Numbered from the stretch's first letter, positions 1 to 7,916 are shown. The stretch is 11,050 bases of DNA from an uncultured Lachnospiraceae bacterium (GCA_910585065.1 CAJUCG010000107.1:1-11050), one strand, 5' to 3'. Numbers and translations are program-made. The notes: generated from the sequence alone by a model not told the origin.

Positions 1-1343
1 GTCGAGTAGAGCTTGCCCGCCAATGTCGTGACCACGGTCATCACCATATCCGGATCTTCCTCGATCGCCTTCATCAGATCGTTGTCCTTGCCCATTGTCG
101 CGCCGTCATCCGCGTCCCCATTGATATGGAGCTGTCCCTTTTCCTTGTAGTCCGTTGTCATAATGCCAAGGGAGGAAAGCGAATACTTCTTTCCATTATA
201 GTCCACGGAAGCCGTCATCGCCATTTTCATTGAACTGATCAGCGAATTTACGGTGCCATCGCGGCGAAGCAGGGAATCCTTTATCTTCGTTTCCCACTTC
301 TCAATGTCCTCGTCATTCATCGCCTCCCGCTGTTCGCTGGTAAGCGGTTCATAGCCATAGGAAGAGTCCGCATAGTACGCATCATTCAATTCTTTTAACA
401 GCTCGTTATAGTCCTTAATAAAGCCTTTGACCATATCGTATACACCCTGCGTATCTTTTGTGACATTGATCGAGATCTCATCATTGCCCGTCACTGCATT
501 TAACTCTAAATTCAGACCGTTCGCTGAGATTTCATTGCTGTTATTGACTAATTTTGCACCATTTAAATAAACGATACTGTTTGAAGCTTCCTTTACTGAA
601 AAATCCTCATCTGTCTTATCATATTTATATTCTATTGTGCCGTCATCCTTCTTGGTATACTCCACCTGCCCAAGACCCAATTTTTTTAACGCATCGCCCG
701 CAGCACCCCCCTTGGTCGTGGAGGTAATGCTAAATGCATGATCGAGTCCGCTCTCCTCCGCCGTTAAGAAAAAGCGCTTCTGCGAGGTATCGTAGTTTGC
801 CGTAAGCCCCGCATCCCTGCAGGCGGTCAAAAAATCATTGATTGTCGTATCTGCCGTCACATCGAGATTTACCTTCTTGTCGCCAGCGGCGATGGTGATT
901 GTGGACTCCTCACCCTCACTTACACTAATCCCAAGCTGGGAGAGCTTTGTCGCACCGGAAATCGTAACCTTCTTTCCGGCGGCATCCTTTATTTCTCCAA
1001 GTTGACTGCCCGTTACAAACTGCGCGCTTGCAAGCTGCTCCACGCGCACTTTATGTGTGCCGTAGGCGGCAATGCTGCCCGATGCACTCGCCTTCACCTT
1101 TGTCTCATCCGCAGAAGAAACTTTCCTTGTCTGAAAACTTCCCTCCAACCTCGCTTTAGAGAGAGAACCCTTATAGAAATCGTAGAGTTTCTTATTCAGA
1201 TCCTTCCACTTTTCCGTCTTCCACTCATGTTTTGTAATCTTATTTTCAATTTTTACCTTTTTTTGACTCTGCGCAGTCATCAATTCCTTAATGATGCTTT
1301 CCGTATCCATACCGGACACCAAGCCCGACATTCTAATCGGCAT
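1..1343 (-). CDS. fliD: FliD filament cap protein, C-terminus cut by window edge
   Basis: The frame runs open from the ATG at 1343 to the left edge, giving 447 residues without a stop. It begins MPIRMSGLVSGMDTESIIKE, the typical FliD start (FliD_N, about 1-105). The FliD_C part holds QGVYDMVKGFIKDYNELLKE, then YGYEPLTSEQREAM, DIEKWETKIKDSLLRRDGT and YSLSSLGIMTTDYKEKGQL. FliD forms the cap that folds flagellin at the filament tip and in some gut bacteria contacts mucus. ATG 1343 is preferred to ATG 1349, because AAAGGGG (1357-1351) stands 7 nt before the former and 1 nt before the latter. The missing end should be the last C-terminal helices, about 50-200 residues by family comparison. Confidence 0.94.
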   Translation of the reverse strand, partial: MPIRMSGLVSGMDTESIIKELMTAQSQKKVKIENKITKHEWKTEKWKDLNKKLYDFYKGSLSKARLEGSFQTRKVSSADETKVKASASGSIAAYGTHKVRVEQLASAQFVTGSQLGEIKDAAGKKVTISGATKLSQLGISVSEGEESTITIAAGDKKVNLDVTADTTINDFLTACRDAGLTANYDTSQKRFFLTAEESGLDHAFSITSTTKGGAAGDALKKLGLGQVEYTKKDDGTIEYKYDKTDEDFSVKEASNSIVYLNGAKLVNNSNEISANGLNLELNAVTGNDEISINVTKDTQGVYDMVKGFIKDYNELLKELNDAYYADSSYGYEPLTSEQREAMNDEDIEKWETKIKDSLLRRDGTVNSLISSMKMAMTASVDYNGKKYSLSSLGIMTTDYKEKGQLHINGDADDGATMGKDNDLMKAIEEDPDMVMTVVTTLAGKLYS

Positions 1344-1382
1344 ACCCATCCCCCTTTCCTGTAATTAAATTTCTCCTGCACC

Positions 1383-1814
1383 CTATCGATGTTCGTCTAC
1401 AATAAGACCCGCAAGCTCCCACATCTTCTCCACCATCTCAAGAGTCTCCTCCGGAGGAATCTCGCGGATCACCTCGTCCGTCTCCTTATCCATCACTTTG
1501 ATGGAGATCCTTCCCGTCGGCTCGTGATATGAAAACTCACATTTCGTACTCATATGTTTTTGCTTGAGTTTCAGTTTGTTGTTCGCCTGATTTACCGCAT
1601 CCTTTACCCGGTTTACATTCTTCTCCGCATCCCGTCCCTGATCAGGAGAACCATTTCCAGACTCACCCGCATTTACCACTGGAACCTTTTGTGCTACCTC
1701 CGCCACTGGCACCTTATCCACCGTATTAACTGGCTCTGCCGCTTTTGTTGCTCTTTCTACAGGCTGCTTTGCTGTCTCAAAGGCAACAACGGAACTTATT
1801 GTTGAAATCGCCAT
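1383..1814 (-). CDS. flaG: FlaG family flagellar protein
   Basis: This is a 143-residue protein. The first 85 or so residues are a low-complexity Ala/Val/Pro/Glu region without an evident fold. Residues from about 90 match the FlaG domain: EFSYHEPTGRISIKVMDKET, then DEVIREIPPEETLEMVEKMW and a closing GLIVDEHR. FlaG proteins lie beside fliD in many bacteria and affect filament length; the mechanism is unclear. The ATG at 1814 lies 9 nt after GGGAGGTG. A GTG at 1826 in the same frame sits inside that ribosome binding site and is rejected. The gene has its own sigma-28 promoter and a likely CsrA site on its leader, and it is followed by fliD after 39 nt. Confidence 0.9.
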   Translation of the reverse strand: MAISTISSVVAFETAKQPVERATKAAEPVNTVDKVPVAEVAQKVPVVNAGESGNGSPDQGRDAEKNVNRVKDAVNQANNKLKLKQKHMSTKCEFSYHEPTGRISIKVMDKETDEVIREIPPEETLEMVEKMWELAGLIVDEHR

Positions 1815-1823
1815 AATTGCATG

Positions 1824-1835
1824 CACCTCCCTGTG
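1824..1835 (-). promoter_or_regulatory. Putative CsrA-binding hairpin on the flaG ribosome binding site
   Basis: On the transcript, CAC (1835-1833) can pair with GUG (1826-1824) around a loop AGGGAG. The segment ACAGGGAGGU (1834-1825) matches the CsrA core consensus ACANGGANGU at every fixed position, with GGA in the loop as known CsrA sites have. It contains the flaG Shine-Dalgarno sequence. A second GGA (1860-1858, in UCAGGAUU) lies about 30 nt upstream in the same leader and could serve the other half of a CsrA dimer. Binding is inferred, not shown. Confidence 0.6.
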
Positions 1836-1874
1836 ATTTTCTTTTATTTCAACTTAATCCTGATTTCTAATTAT

Positions 1875-1902
1875 TTATCGGCTGTTTTTCTCAAGTTATT
1901 TA
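1875..1902 (-). promoter_or_regulatory. Sigma-28 promoter of flaG-fliD
   Basis: On the minus strand TAAA (1902-1899), a 16-nt spacer and GCCGATAA (1882-1875) match the sigma-28 consensus. Transcription should begin near 1868, giving a leader of about 53 nt before flaG. The same 20-nt block (AAAAACA, GCCGATAA, ATAAT) occurs at the flgM promoter. No GC-rich terminator lies between csrA and this site, so read-through from the upstream operon probably adds to this internal promoter. Confidence 0.88.
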
Positions 1903-1929
1903 GTCTTTTTCTTATTTTTTCTAATTGTA

Positions 1930-2148
1930 CTACATCAATTGTTCAAGTGCCTGCGCAGACAACTGCCCGCCCGCTGCCTCCTTGTTGGACTGGCGTATCT
2001 GCAAATACAGCTCCCTGCGATAGATGGGAACACTTTTCGGTGCTTTCACTCCGATCTTTACCTGATCCCCCTTGATTTCAAGAACTGTCACCTCAATATC
2101 ATTCCCGAGCATAATGGATTCGTTTATCTTTCTCGAAAGGGCTAACAT
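1930..2148 (-). CDS. csrA: CsrA, RNA-binding translational regulator
   Basis: This 72-residue protein aligns through its length with CsrA. It starts MLALSRKINESI, continues with LEIKGDQVKIGVKAPKSVPI (23-42), and keeps the RNA-contact positions L4 and R44. It has the longer C-terminal tail of flagellar Firmicute CsrA rather than the 61-residue enteric form. The homodimer binds GGA in hairpin loops and blocks ribosome access. The ATG at 2148 is set by AGGAGG (2161-2156) 7 nt upstream; the frame is open to 2187 without a start that makes sense. It overlaps fliW by 7 nt in another frame. A strong candidate target lies about 100 nt downstream in the flaG leader. Confidence 0.96.
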   Translation of the reverse strand: MLALSRKINESIMLGNDIEVTVLEIKGDQVKIGVKAPKSVPIYRRELYLQIRQSNKEAAGGQLSAQALEQLM

Positions 2149-2621
2149 GGTTTCCCCTCCTTTTCCTGTCTTGCCTTGGCAAAACACTCATAGACCGGAT
2201 ATTTTACCTTATATTCCGAATTTTCCACAATGACCTGACAGCCCTTTCTTGTATCTGCGTTGATCACAATTGGCGCCTTTAGATTTGCAGTCATCTTCGT
2301 CAGATCCTTCGGCACCGTAAGTGTCACAAAGATCACTTGATTCTCCTCGTTAAGCTCTCCGATCCCGCTAAGTAGTTCATCCTCCACAATCAGGTGATAG
2401 TCTTCCCTAACTAAGATCGGATTGATCACCGGCAGTGCCAACCCTGGCTCATCTAAGCTCTGCAGCCAGGAGATCACAGGGCGCGTTCCAGATTCATTAT
2501 TGTAGAGGATCGCAAACCTCTTGCAGTCTTCAAAGCCCATAATACCGTTCTCGAATCTCAGCACCTTTTCCGTATCAAGGTCAATTTCTCCAAAATGTTT
2601 CGTGCTTACCCTTATGCTCAT
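2142..2621 (-). CDS. fliW: FliW, CsrA antagonist and flagellar assembly factor
   Basis: A 159-residue protein carries the FliW signatures: STKHFGEIDLD (6-16), ENGIMGFED (24-32), SWLQSLDEPGLALPVINP (51-68) and the late segment ANLKAPIVINADTRKGCQVI. In Bacillus subtilis FliW binds flagellin and, when released, binds CsrA and relieves repression of flagellin translation. Twelve bases separate it from flgL. Its GGAGG stands only 4 nt before the ATG, against 7 nt at its neighbours. Its last codons contain the csrA ribosome binding site, and its stop overlaps csrA by 7 nt, so the two proteins are likely made in a fixed ratio. Confidence 0.95.
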   Translation of the reverse strand: MSIRVSTKHFGEIDLDTEKVLRFENGIMGFEDCKRFAILYNNESGTRPVISWLQSLDEPGLALPVINPILVREDYHLIVEDELLSGIGELNEENQVIFVTLTVPKDLTKMTANLKAPIVINADTRKGCQVIVENSEYKVKYPVYECFAKARQEKEGKPC

Positions 2622-2633
2622 AGCTCCTCCCTT

Positions 2634-4169
2634 TTATAAAAAGTCAAGCAGCGTCGTCTGTACGGACTGCGACGCAGCGGAGAGCGACGCATTGTAGATC
2701 GCCTGCATGGAACGGTACTTGATAATCGTATCCACCATATCGACATCCTCGTTTGAGGAAAGCAGCTCCTCAAAATCCGTCTTCTCGCTGCCAAGCCTGC
2801 TCTCCGTCAGTTCCAGACGCACATAGCGCGCACCCAAGTCGGACACAGCAACATTAACTACATCCTGCTGCTTTTCGATCTTTGTCAAGGCATTAGAAAA
2901 CGCGCTCTGCAATGCCTCTGTCTTCAACACATACTCCGTATTGACTAACTCCCGCATCTCCTCCAATTTCTTTTTCTGCTCCGGTGTGGTGTTGTCGTCC
3001 TTTATCATCTGGTCAAGTTCGTCGAGCTTTGCCTGCGCTGCCATCACCTCATTGACCGCGTTAACCATCTCGTCGATCGTGCGCCCAACATCGTGCTGAA
3101 TCGCATCAGCTCCCTGCGTATTGATGGTGAGGTGCTGTTTAAAATTGATCTCATAGCCAATCTGCTGATCTTCCTTTGTATAGACAACCGGCTCCTTCTC
3201 CTCGTCCGTCAGATCTGTTACCGTACAGTTAAAATAATGTTCCGGACGAAGATCATTTTTCGCAAATTCTGACTTTTCGTAATCGATCTGGATCGCGCCG
3301 AGATGTCTCCATTCCTCATAGACTTCCGGCGAAAGAATCAGTTCCCCGGTATCTGTAAGATAGCGGATACCCTCCTCCACCTGGTAGGCATTCGGGTCGG
3401 TGGAGAGCATACTCTCGATCGCCTCAGAACTCTCCTCGTAAATAATCTCCCCGGTATCCGGATCACGCTCAACCTCGCCGTCCTCATCAAGCTGCGCCGT
3501 GCGAATCACAATACTCCCATCCTCCTCCGGAGATTCCACTTTGTCATAGGCAAGACGGATACGGTATGCGGTATGCATATTCGGTTTATCCGTAAACTCC
3601 ACTGAGGCTGGATCATCGGGATCATAAAGTTCCATATCACAGTCATTTAAAGTTTTCTTAATTGTATCGATACTGGCTGGCGTGAAGTTCTCTGTAATCA
3701 AATATTTCTCATGCTCCTGTGCCTCGTCAAAAATCAGGCTAGTGTCCGTCTTGTAACCTGTAAATACATACCTTCCCGCATAGTTGGTATCCCCCTCCTG
3801 GTAAACCTGATTCTTTAACTGAGTGAGCGTCTTGATAATATCGTCGCGGTCACCTTCCTTGATCGTGCCAGTCGCGCCCTGCACGCAGTAGGTATGCACC
3901 TGCGTCAGAATATCATCGACCACAACCAGGGCACTCTCCGTCACATCCATCCATGCCTTCGCATCCGGAATATTCTTTTTGTGATACTGTGTAAGCTCCG
4001 ACAGATTTGTGCGCAATTTTAGGGCGCGCACCGCAACAATCGGATCTTCGGACGGTTTTTGTATCTTCATGCCCGTCGCGTACTGCTGCTCTAAAACCGC
4101 AAGGGAATTCTTGTTCCCATTGATATTGTAGAGCATATTATTTGTCATCATTCGGTTTGTGATTCTCAT
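2634..4169 (-). CDS. flgL: FlgL hook-associated protein 3, enlarged
   Basis: FlgL links FlgK to the filament and folds like flagellin. The N-terminal helical region (1-145) has MRITNRMMTNNMLYNI and KIQKPSEDPIVAVRALKLR. The C-terminal region (about 345-511) has ALTKIEKQQDVVNVAVSDLG and ends in LSAASQSVQTTLLDFL, the usual FlgL tail. At 511 residues it is far longer than the roughly 300 of Bacillus or Salmonella. The extra part (about 145-345) is acidic and would be surface-exposed. A helical Lys/Glu-rich insert at about 383-405 adds more. The ribosome binding site TAGGAGG overlaps the stop codon of the second flgK, and the ATG follows 7 nt later, so translation is probably coupled. Confidence 0.94.
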   Translation of the reverse strand: MRITNRMMTNNMLYNINGNKNSLAVLEQQYATGMKIQKPSEDPIVAVRALKLRTNLSELTQYHKKNIPDAKAWMDVTESALVVVDDILTQVHTYCVQGATGTIKEGDRDDIIKTLTQLKNQVYQEGDTNYAGRYVFTGYKTDTSLIFDEAQEHEKYLITENFTPASIDTIKKTLNDCDMELYDPDDPASVEFTDKPNMHTAYRIRLAYDKVESPEEDGSIVIRTAQLDEDGEVERDPDTGEIIYEESSEAIESMLSTDPNAYQVEEGIRYLTDTGELILSPEVYEEWRHLGAIQIDYEKSEFAKNDLRPEHYFNCTVTDLTDEEKEPVVYTKEDQQIGYEINFKQHLTINTQGADAIQHDVGRTIDEMVNAVNEVMAAQAKLDELDQMIKDDNTTPEQKKKLEEMRELVNTEYVLKTEALQSAFSNALTKIEKQQDVVNVAVSDLGARYVRLELTESRLGSEKTDFEELLSSNEDVDMVDTIIKYRSMQAIYNASLSAASQSVQTTLLDFL

Positions 4170-4180
4170 TATCCTGCCTC

Positions 4181-6019
4181 CTATGCTCCCATATAATTAA
4201 TCAATTTATCATAGATCTGATTCATTACCGTCACCGCCTGTGCCGAAAGATTGTAAGCCATCTTGTAGCGGATAAGATTCATTGCCTCTTCCTCCGTATC
4301 GACACCGCTGACCGAAAGACGCTGGTTTGTGATGCTGGCACAAATGTTCTCCTGATTTTTTGCAAACTGCTGTGCCTTTGCTGAGTCAATGCCAATCTCT
4401 GCCACAAATGTCTGAAAAAACCCGCCCGGCGTACCCTGACGGAACATATCGGAGTCCAGTTTCAGCGCGATTAACCGCTTTGCCACATCCGAATTCTCCA
4501 CGCCATCCGTGATCGAAGAGGCCGCCGCCACCTTGTACGGATCAGCATAAACCTCGCTTGTCACTTTGAAATTCGCTGCGGTCAACAAATAATAATTTCC
4601 ATAATTGACAGAAAGTTCATCCTCAAGCTCTTCCGCTGTCGAGCGCAGGATAATCCCCTCCTCCTGGTCTTCCTCCGACTGCCCAAAGACATAGTCCATC
4701 CCTGTAACCTGATCCGATCCATTAAAGAAATCAAGTCCCTTTCTGCCCTTTAGATCCTCGCCCGAAGTATGAACATCATTGAACTCCTTGGCAAATGTGC
4801 GCACCCACTCATTTAGCTGGGACATATAGTAAGGAATCCCTTTATAGTGAACGTCGCGCCCGATAATCACACCTGCCTCATCCACACTCTTTGTAATGGG
4901 GGTATCCTCCGAGAGGGTAAACTCATACTCATAATTGCCGTCCTCATCCTCCCGCACAATAAAACCCGTGTACTCATACTCGCGATGCCCCACCGTGATC
5001 ACGCCCTGCGGTGCGATCGTTAGCTTTGCTGCCTCATTGATACTTGCCATCGTAACAGTAACGGTAGTGTCACCCTCCGCCACATCCGCCTTGCCCTTAA
5101 ATGCCTCACCGTTGTTGCCGTCCCGCACCTGAAAAAGCGAGGAGAGTGTGCCGCCAAGCTTGGCACTTGCACTGTTAAATTCCTGTCCCGTACTCCACAT
5201 CAATTTATACATCCCGTCCGCATCCATCTGATTTACCCGGTGTTTCTGCGGCACAGCAATCAATTTATTGTACTCGTAGGTATCCACTAAAGTGTAGCCG
5301 TCAATCTTTACCTGATAGCTGGTAACACCGACATCCCTCCCCACAATATTCTCGGATACCGTGATATTGCAGATGGTCGAAAGTTCATCCACGCGCAGAT
5401 TTCTCTCATCCCGCAGATCATTTGCCGTCCCGCCGTTCGATTCTATAGTATTGATCTGTTTAGTTAGCACGGCAATCTGCTGCCCAAGTGAGGTAACGCG
5501 ATCCGCCTGGTTTTTGATCTCGAAATTTGCCTCCTCCTGGACCGCCTTTAAACTGGTTGCCATCGAATTAAAATATTCGGCGAGACTCTGCCCGTAATTG
5601 GTTACCTGGGTGCGGCACGAGAGATCGGAAGGATTTTTTGACAGTTCCTGAAGCGTGTCAAACATCGAATTAAAACTGGTGGTAAACCCCTCAAGGTTAA
5701 TCTCATTAAAATAGCTCTCAATCTCCGACATATAATGCTGTTTTGACACATACTCGCCCGCCATCGTGCTGTTGCTGCGAAATTTCAGATCGTAGTAAAT
5801 ATCACGCATTTGATTTACACCCGTGATATCCACACCGCTGCCCGCCATACCGTAAGTGGCATTCACCCTCAGCGCGCTGCTCGCCGTCTGCCCCATCACC
5901 TGACGGCAGTACCCTTCCGTGTTTGTGTGTGAAATATTGTGCGCCGTGGTATTGATGCCCCCCATCGAGGCATAAAGACCGGATTTTGCAATTGATAATC
6001 CAAAAAATGTACTCGGCAT
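4181..6019 (-). CDS. flgK: FlgK hook-associated protein 1, second (divergent) copy
   Basis: A second complete FlgK of 612 residues lies 13 nt after the first. The N-terminal motif is GINTTAHNISHTNTEGYCRQ (21-40). The helical segment TANDLRDERNLRVDELS is at 198-214. The C-terminal signature has NQRLSVSGVDTEEEAMNLI (565-583) and RYKMAYNLSAQAVTVMNQIY (584-603). The middle (about 300-400) is a beta-rich, exposed-domain type sequence unlike that of the first copy. The start at 6019 is chosen because AAAGGAGG stands 7 nt upstream; the frame stays open to 6097 but only as overlap with the upstream gene. The ends are conserved between copies while the middles differ, which points to an old duplication with different surfaces, not a recent copy. 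Whether both enter the junction is unknown. Confidence 0.93.
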   Translation of the reverse strand: MPSTFFGLSIAKSGLYASMGGINTTAHNISHTNTEGYCRQVMGQTASSALRVNATYGMAGSGVDITGVNQMRDIYYDLKFRSNSTMAGEYVSKQHYMSEIESYFNEINLEGFTTSFNSMFDTLQELSKNPSDLSCRTQVTNYGQSLAEYFNSMATSLKAVQEEANFEIKNQADRVTSLGQQIAVLTKQINTIESNGGTANDLRDERNLRVDELSTICNITVSENIVGRDVGVTSYQVKIDGYTLVDTYEYNKLIAVPQKHRVNQMDADGMYKLMWSTGQEFNSASAKLGGTLSSLFQVRDGNNGEAFKGKADVAEGDTTVTVTMASINEAAKLTIAPQGVITVGHREYEYTGFIVREDEDGNYEYEFTLSEDTPITKSVDEAGVIIGRDVHYKGIPYYMSQLNEWVRTFAKEFNDVHTSGEDLKGRKGLDFFNGSDQVTGMDYVFGQSEEDQEEGIILRSTAEELEDELSVNYGNYYLLTAANFKVTSEVYADPYKVAAASSITDGVENSDVAKRLIALKLDSDMFRQGTPGGFFQTFVAEIGIDSAKAQQFAKNQENICASITNQRLSVSGVDTEEEAMNLIRYKMAYNLSAQAVTVMNQIYDKLINYMGA

Positions 6020-6032
6020 AATTTTTCCTCCT

Positions 6033-7916
6033 TTATAAGCGGGTAACGATATGCTCGAGCATCTCGTCCACAACATTGATGTAGCGCGCCGCGGCATTGT
6101 AGGCGTGCTGGAATTTAATCAGGTTGGTCAGCTCCTCATCCGAGGAGACACCGCTGATAGAGAGACGCTTGTTGTCGATATCCTGCACCATTGCCTCCTG
6201 ATTGCTTGCAATCGTATCCAAAGTATCCCCCCTATTCGCAATCTCTCCAATAAACGCCGTATAATACTCAGTAAAGGAGTAGCGTGTCAGTGTGTTCGGC
6301 GAGAGCGTAGAAAATTTTGATCCCCATGCCTCGATCAATTTTTCCGCCGTCTCAATATCAAAATCACTCGTCCCCTTATTCTGGCTGAACGGAAGCTTTG
6401 ATTTGTCCTCCAAAACTTCCTGATTTACCTCAATCTCTCCCAGAGTATAGAGCGAATAATTGTCACTTTGATCCTCCTCATTGTAAATCCAGATCTCCTC
6501 GCCGTCCACCGTCACTTTGTTGTAGCGCTGCACCGATTTTCTTGAAAAAAGCTCCGTCCCCGGTGCTTCACTTGCATCCATGCCAAGCGGCGCATTCTCC
6601 ATATCAAGAATATGGATTGGCTCGCCCGCCTCATAGACAATTTCATTTCCTTCCTCATCCGTATAAACAATATCCTGATCTGGAATATACACTTTGTTTG
6701 GACAGAGAATATCATTGATGGTCTTTACAATTCCATGTACTAACTGGTCAAACTGCGCCTGCACCGCCATAATTGCGGAAGGCTCGATCGACTGATTATA
6801 AACTTCAGACTCCTGCTCAAATTTTAACATCGCGTCCGCGTAAGCCTCCTCATCGAGCACACCATCCTCGTCGGTGTACTCCTCCTCGGTCGGGCGCGGC
6901 GGGATATCCGTATAATTTCCAATTTTCGTGCCGCGTGCCAGGATCAGACCTTTAAGCCCGCCGACATCCGTATTTGCCTTTGTCGTCGGCACCAGATCAA
7001 AATTAAATACCTCGCGGTCGCCATATACTGGCCAGGTCGGTACCAACATCTGCGAATTTCCACAGAGCCGCTCCGCTTCTCTTTTTGCCTGCTCCTTCGC
7101 GTCGTCATCGCCGCCGTACTTCTTTGTGAGATCCCTGGTCAGCAAATCCACCTGTGTCATCGTGGACATCGGAAACATTGTGTGGTCAATCACAAAAGGC
7201 ACCGCCTCCGCCATCACGCAAATCTGTCCATCATCCTCCTCGCGGTACGAGATGCTAATATACTGTCCAAGCTCGTCAAGCAAGGCATTGCGCTTATCTC
7301 TCAGGTCGTTTGCATTCTCGATCTTCGCGCCCTCATACTTACAGATCTGACGGTTTAACACCGTGATTTCCTCACCGATCTCATTGATGCGATTTACTTT
7401 TGCCTCAATATCCTCATTCAGATCCACTTGGTACTGCGCGATCTGCTTGTAGATATTTTCTGAACGCTCCGTAAAAGAAACCGCGCACTCCACCAAAGAA
7501 GCCCTGGTAACAATGCTGTCCGGCTCCTTTGCCACCTCCTGTAATGCCACCCAGAGATCATTGATGGAGTTCTGGAATGCAACACCCTGAAGCTCGCCGT
7601 AAATATTTTCCATCTCGGAGACCGTCTCAAACTGCGAACTGTAAAAGCTCTCCCTCCCGATCTCACGCCGATACGCCTTATCTAGGAATACATTTCTGCT
7701 CTGTTTTACTTCCTCCGCATTTACTCCAAGCCCTGTCTGCATTTTTGAAATCACATTGTTTCCGACAGTAACGTACTGTGTCGTACCCAAGATCATCTGC
7801 TGTCTTGTGTATCCTTTTGTATCCACATTGGAAAGATTATGTGAGGTTGTATTGATCGAATACTGACTCATACTAAGCCCCGACTTGCCAATGTACAAAT
7901 CACTCATCAAGCCCAT
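6033..7916 (-). CDS. flgK: FlgK hook-associated protein 1, first copy
   Basis: This 627-residue protein has both ends of the FlgK family. The N-terminal rod/hook motif is at 20-38 (SINTTSHNLSNVDTKGYTR). The C-terminal segment at about 572-627 carries DNKRLSISGVSSDEELTNLI and then KFQHAYNAAARYINVVDEML. These ends normally form the coiled-coil core that joins hook to filament. A helical region with NANDLRDKRNALLDELG at 201-217 is also FlgK-typical. FlgK is usually about 500-550 residues; the excess here lies in an acidic middle (about 260-290, 335-380 and 405-515) rich in DEDG-like turns. The start is set by GGAGG 7 nt upstream; the second ATG (residue 4) would be too far away. The gene is followed by another, clearly different flgK. 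Confidence 0.93.
   Translation of the reverse strand: MGLMSDLYIGKSGLSMSQYSINTTSHNLSNVDTKGYTRQQMILGTTQYVTVGNNVISKMQTGLGVNAEEVKQSRNVFLDKAYRREIGRESFYSSQFETVSEMENIYGELQGVAFQNSINDLWVALQEVAKEPDSIVTRASLVECAVSFTERSENIYKQIAQYQVDLNEDIEAKVNRINEIGEEITVLNRQICKYEGAKIENANDLRDKRNALLDELGQYISISYREEDDGQICVMAEAVPFVIDHTMFPMSTMTQVDLLTRDLTKKYGGDDDAKEQAKREAERLCGNSQMLVPTWPVYGDREVFNFDLVPTTKANTDVGGLKGLILARGTKIGNYTDIPPRPTEEEYTDEDGVLDEEAYADAMLKFEQESEVYNQSIEPSAIMAVQAQFDQLVHGIVKTINDILCPNKVYIPDQDIVYTDEEGNEIVYEAGEPIHILDMENAPLGMDASEAPGTELFSRKSVQRYNKVTVDGEEIWIYNEEDQSDNYSLYTLGEIEVNQEVLEDKSKLPFSQNKGTSDFDIETAEKLIEAWGSKFSTLSPNTLTRYSFTEYYTAFIGEIANRGDTLDTIASNQEAMVQDIDNKRLSISGVSSDEELTNLIKFQHAYNAAARYINVVDEMLEHIVTRL

Noticed and set aside
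1002..1364. Plus-strand open frame of 120 codons over the fliD start, and many other plus-strand frames
   Set aside because: It is antisense to a clear FliD frame, has no plausible ribosome binding site and shows low-complexity Arg/Leu/His composition typical of a shadow. The same applies to the other plus-strand frames across the window.
1815..1826. GTG start for flaG at 1826
   Set aside because: The codon lies within the GGGAGGTG ribosome binding site itself; ATG at 1814 is correctly spaced.
1912..1940. Possible terminator after csrA (AATTG/CAATT arms)
   Set aside because: The stem is 5 bp of mostly A-T pairs with an 8-nt loop, and the RNA tail is A-rich, not U-rich.
2149..2187. Longer csrA starting at 2187
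   Set aside because: The added residues lie in fliW coding sequence in another frame, and the CsrA family starts at MLxLxRK, which matches ATG 2148.
6020..6097. Longer second flgK starting at 6097
   Set aside because: It would overlap the conserved end of the first flgK in another frame; the strong ribosome binding site points to 6019.
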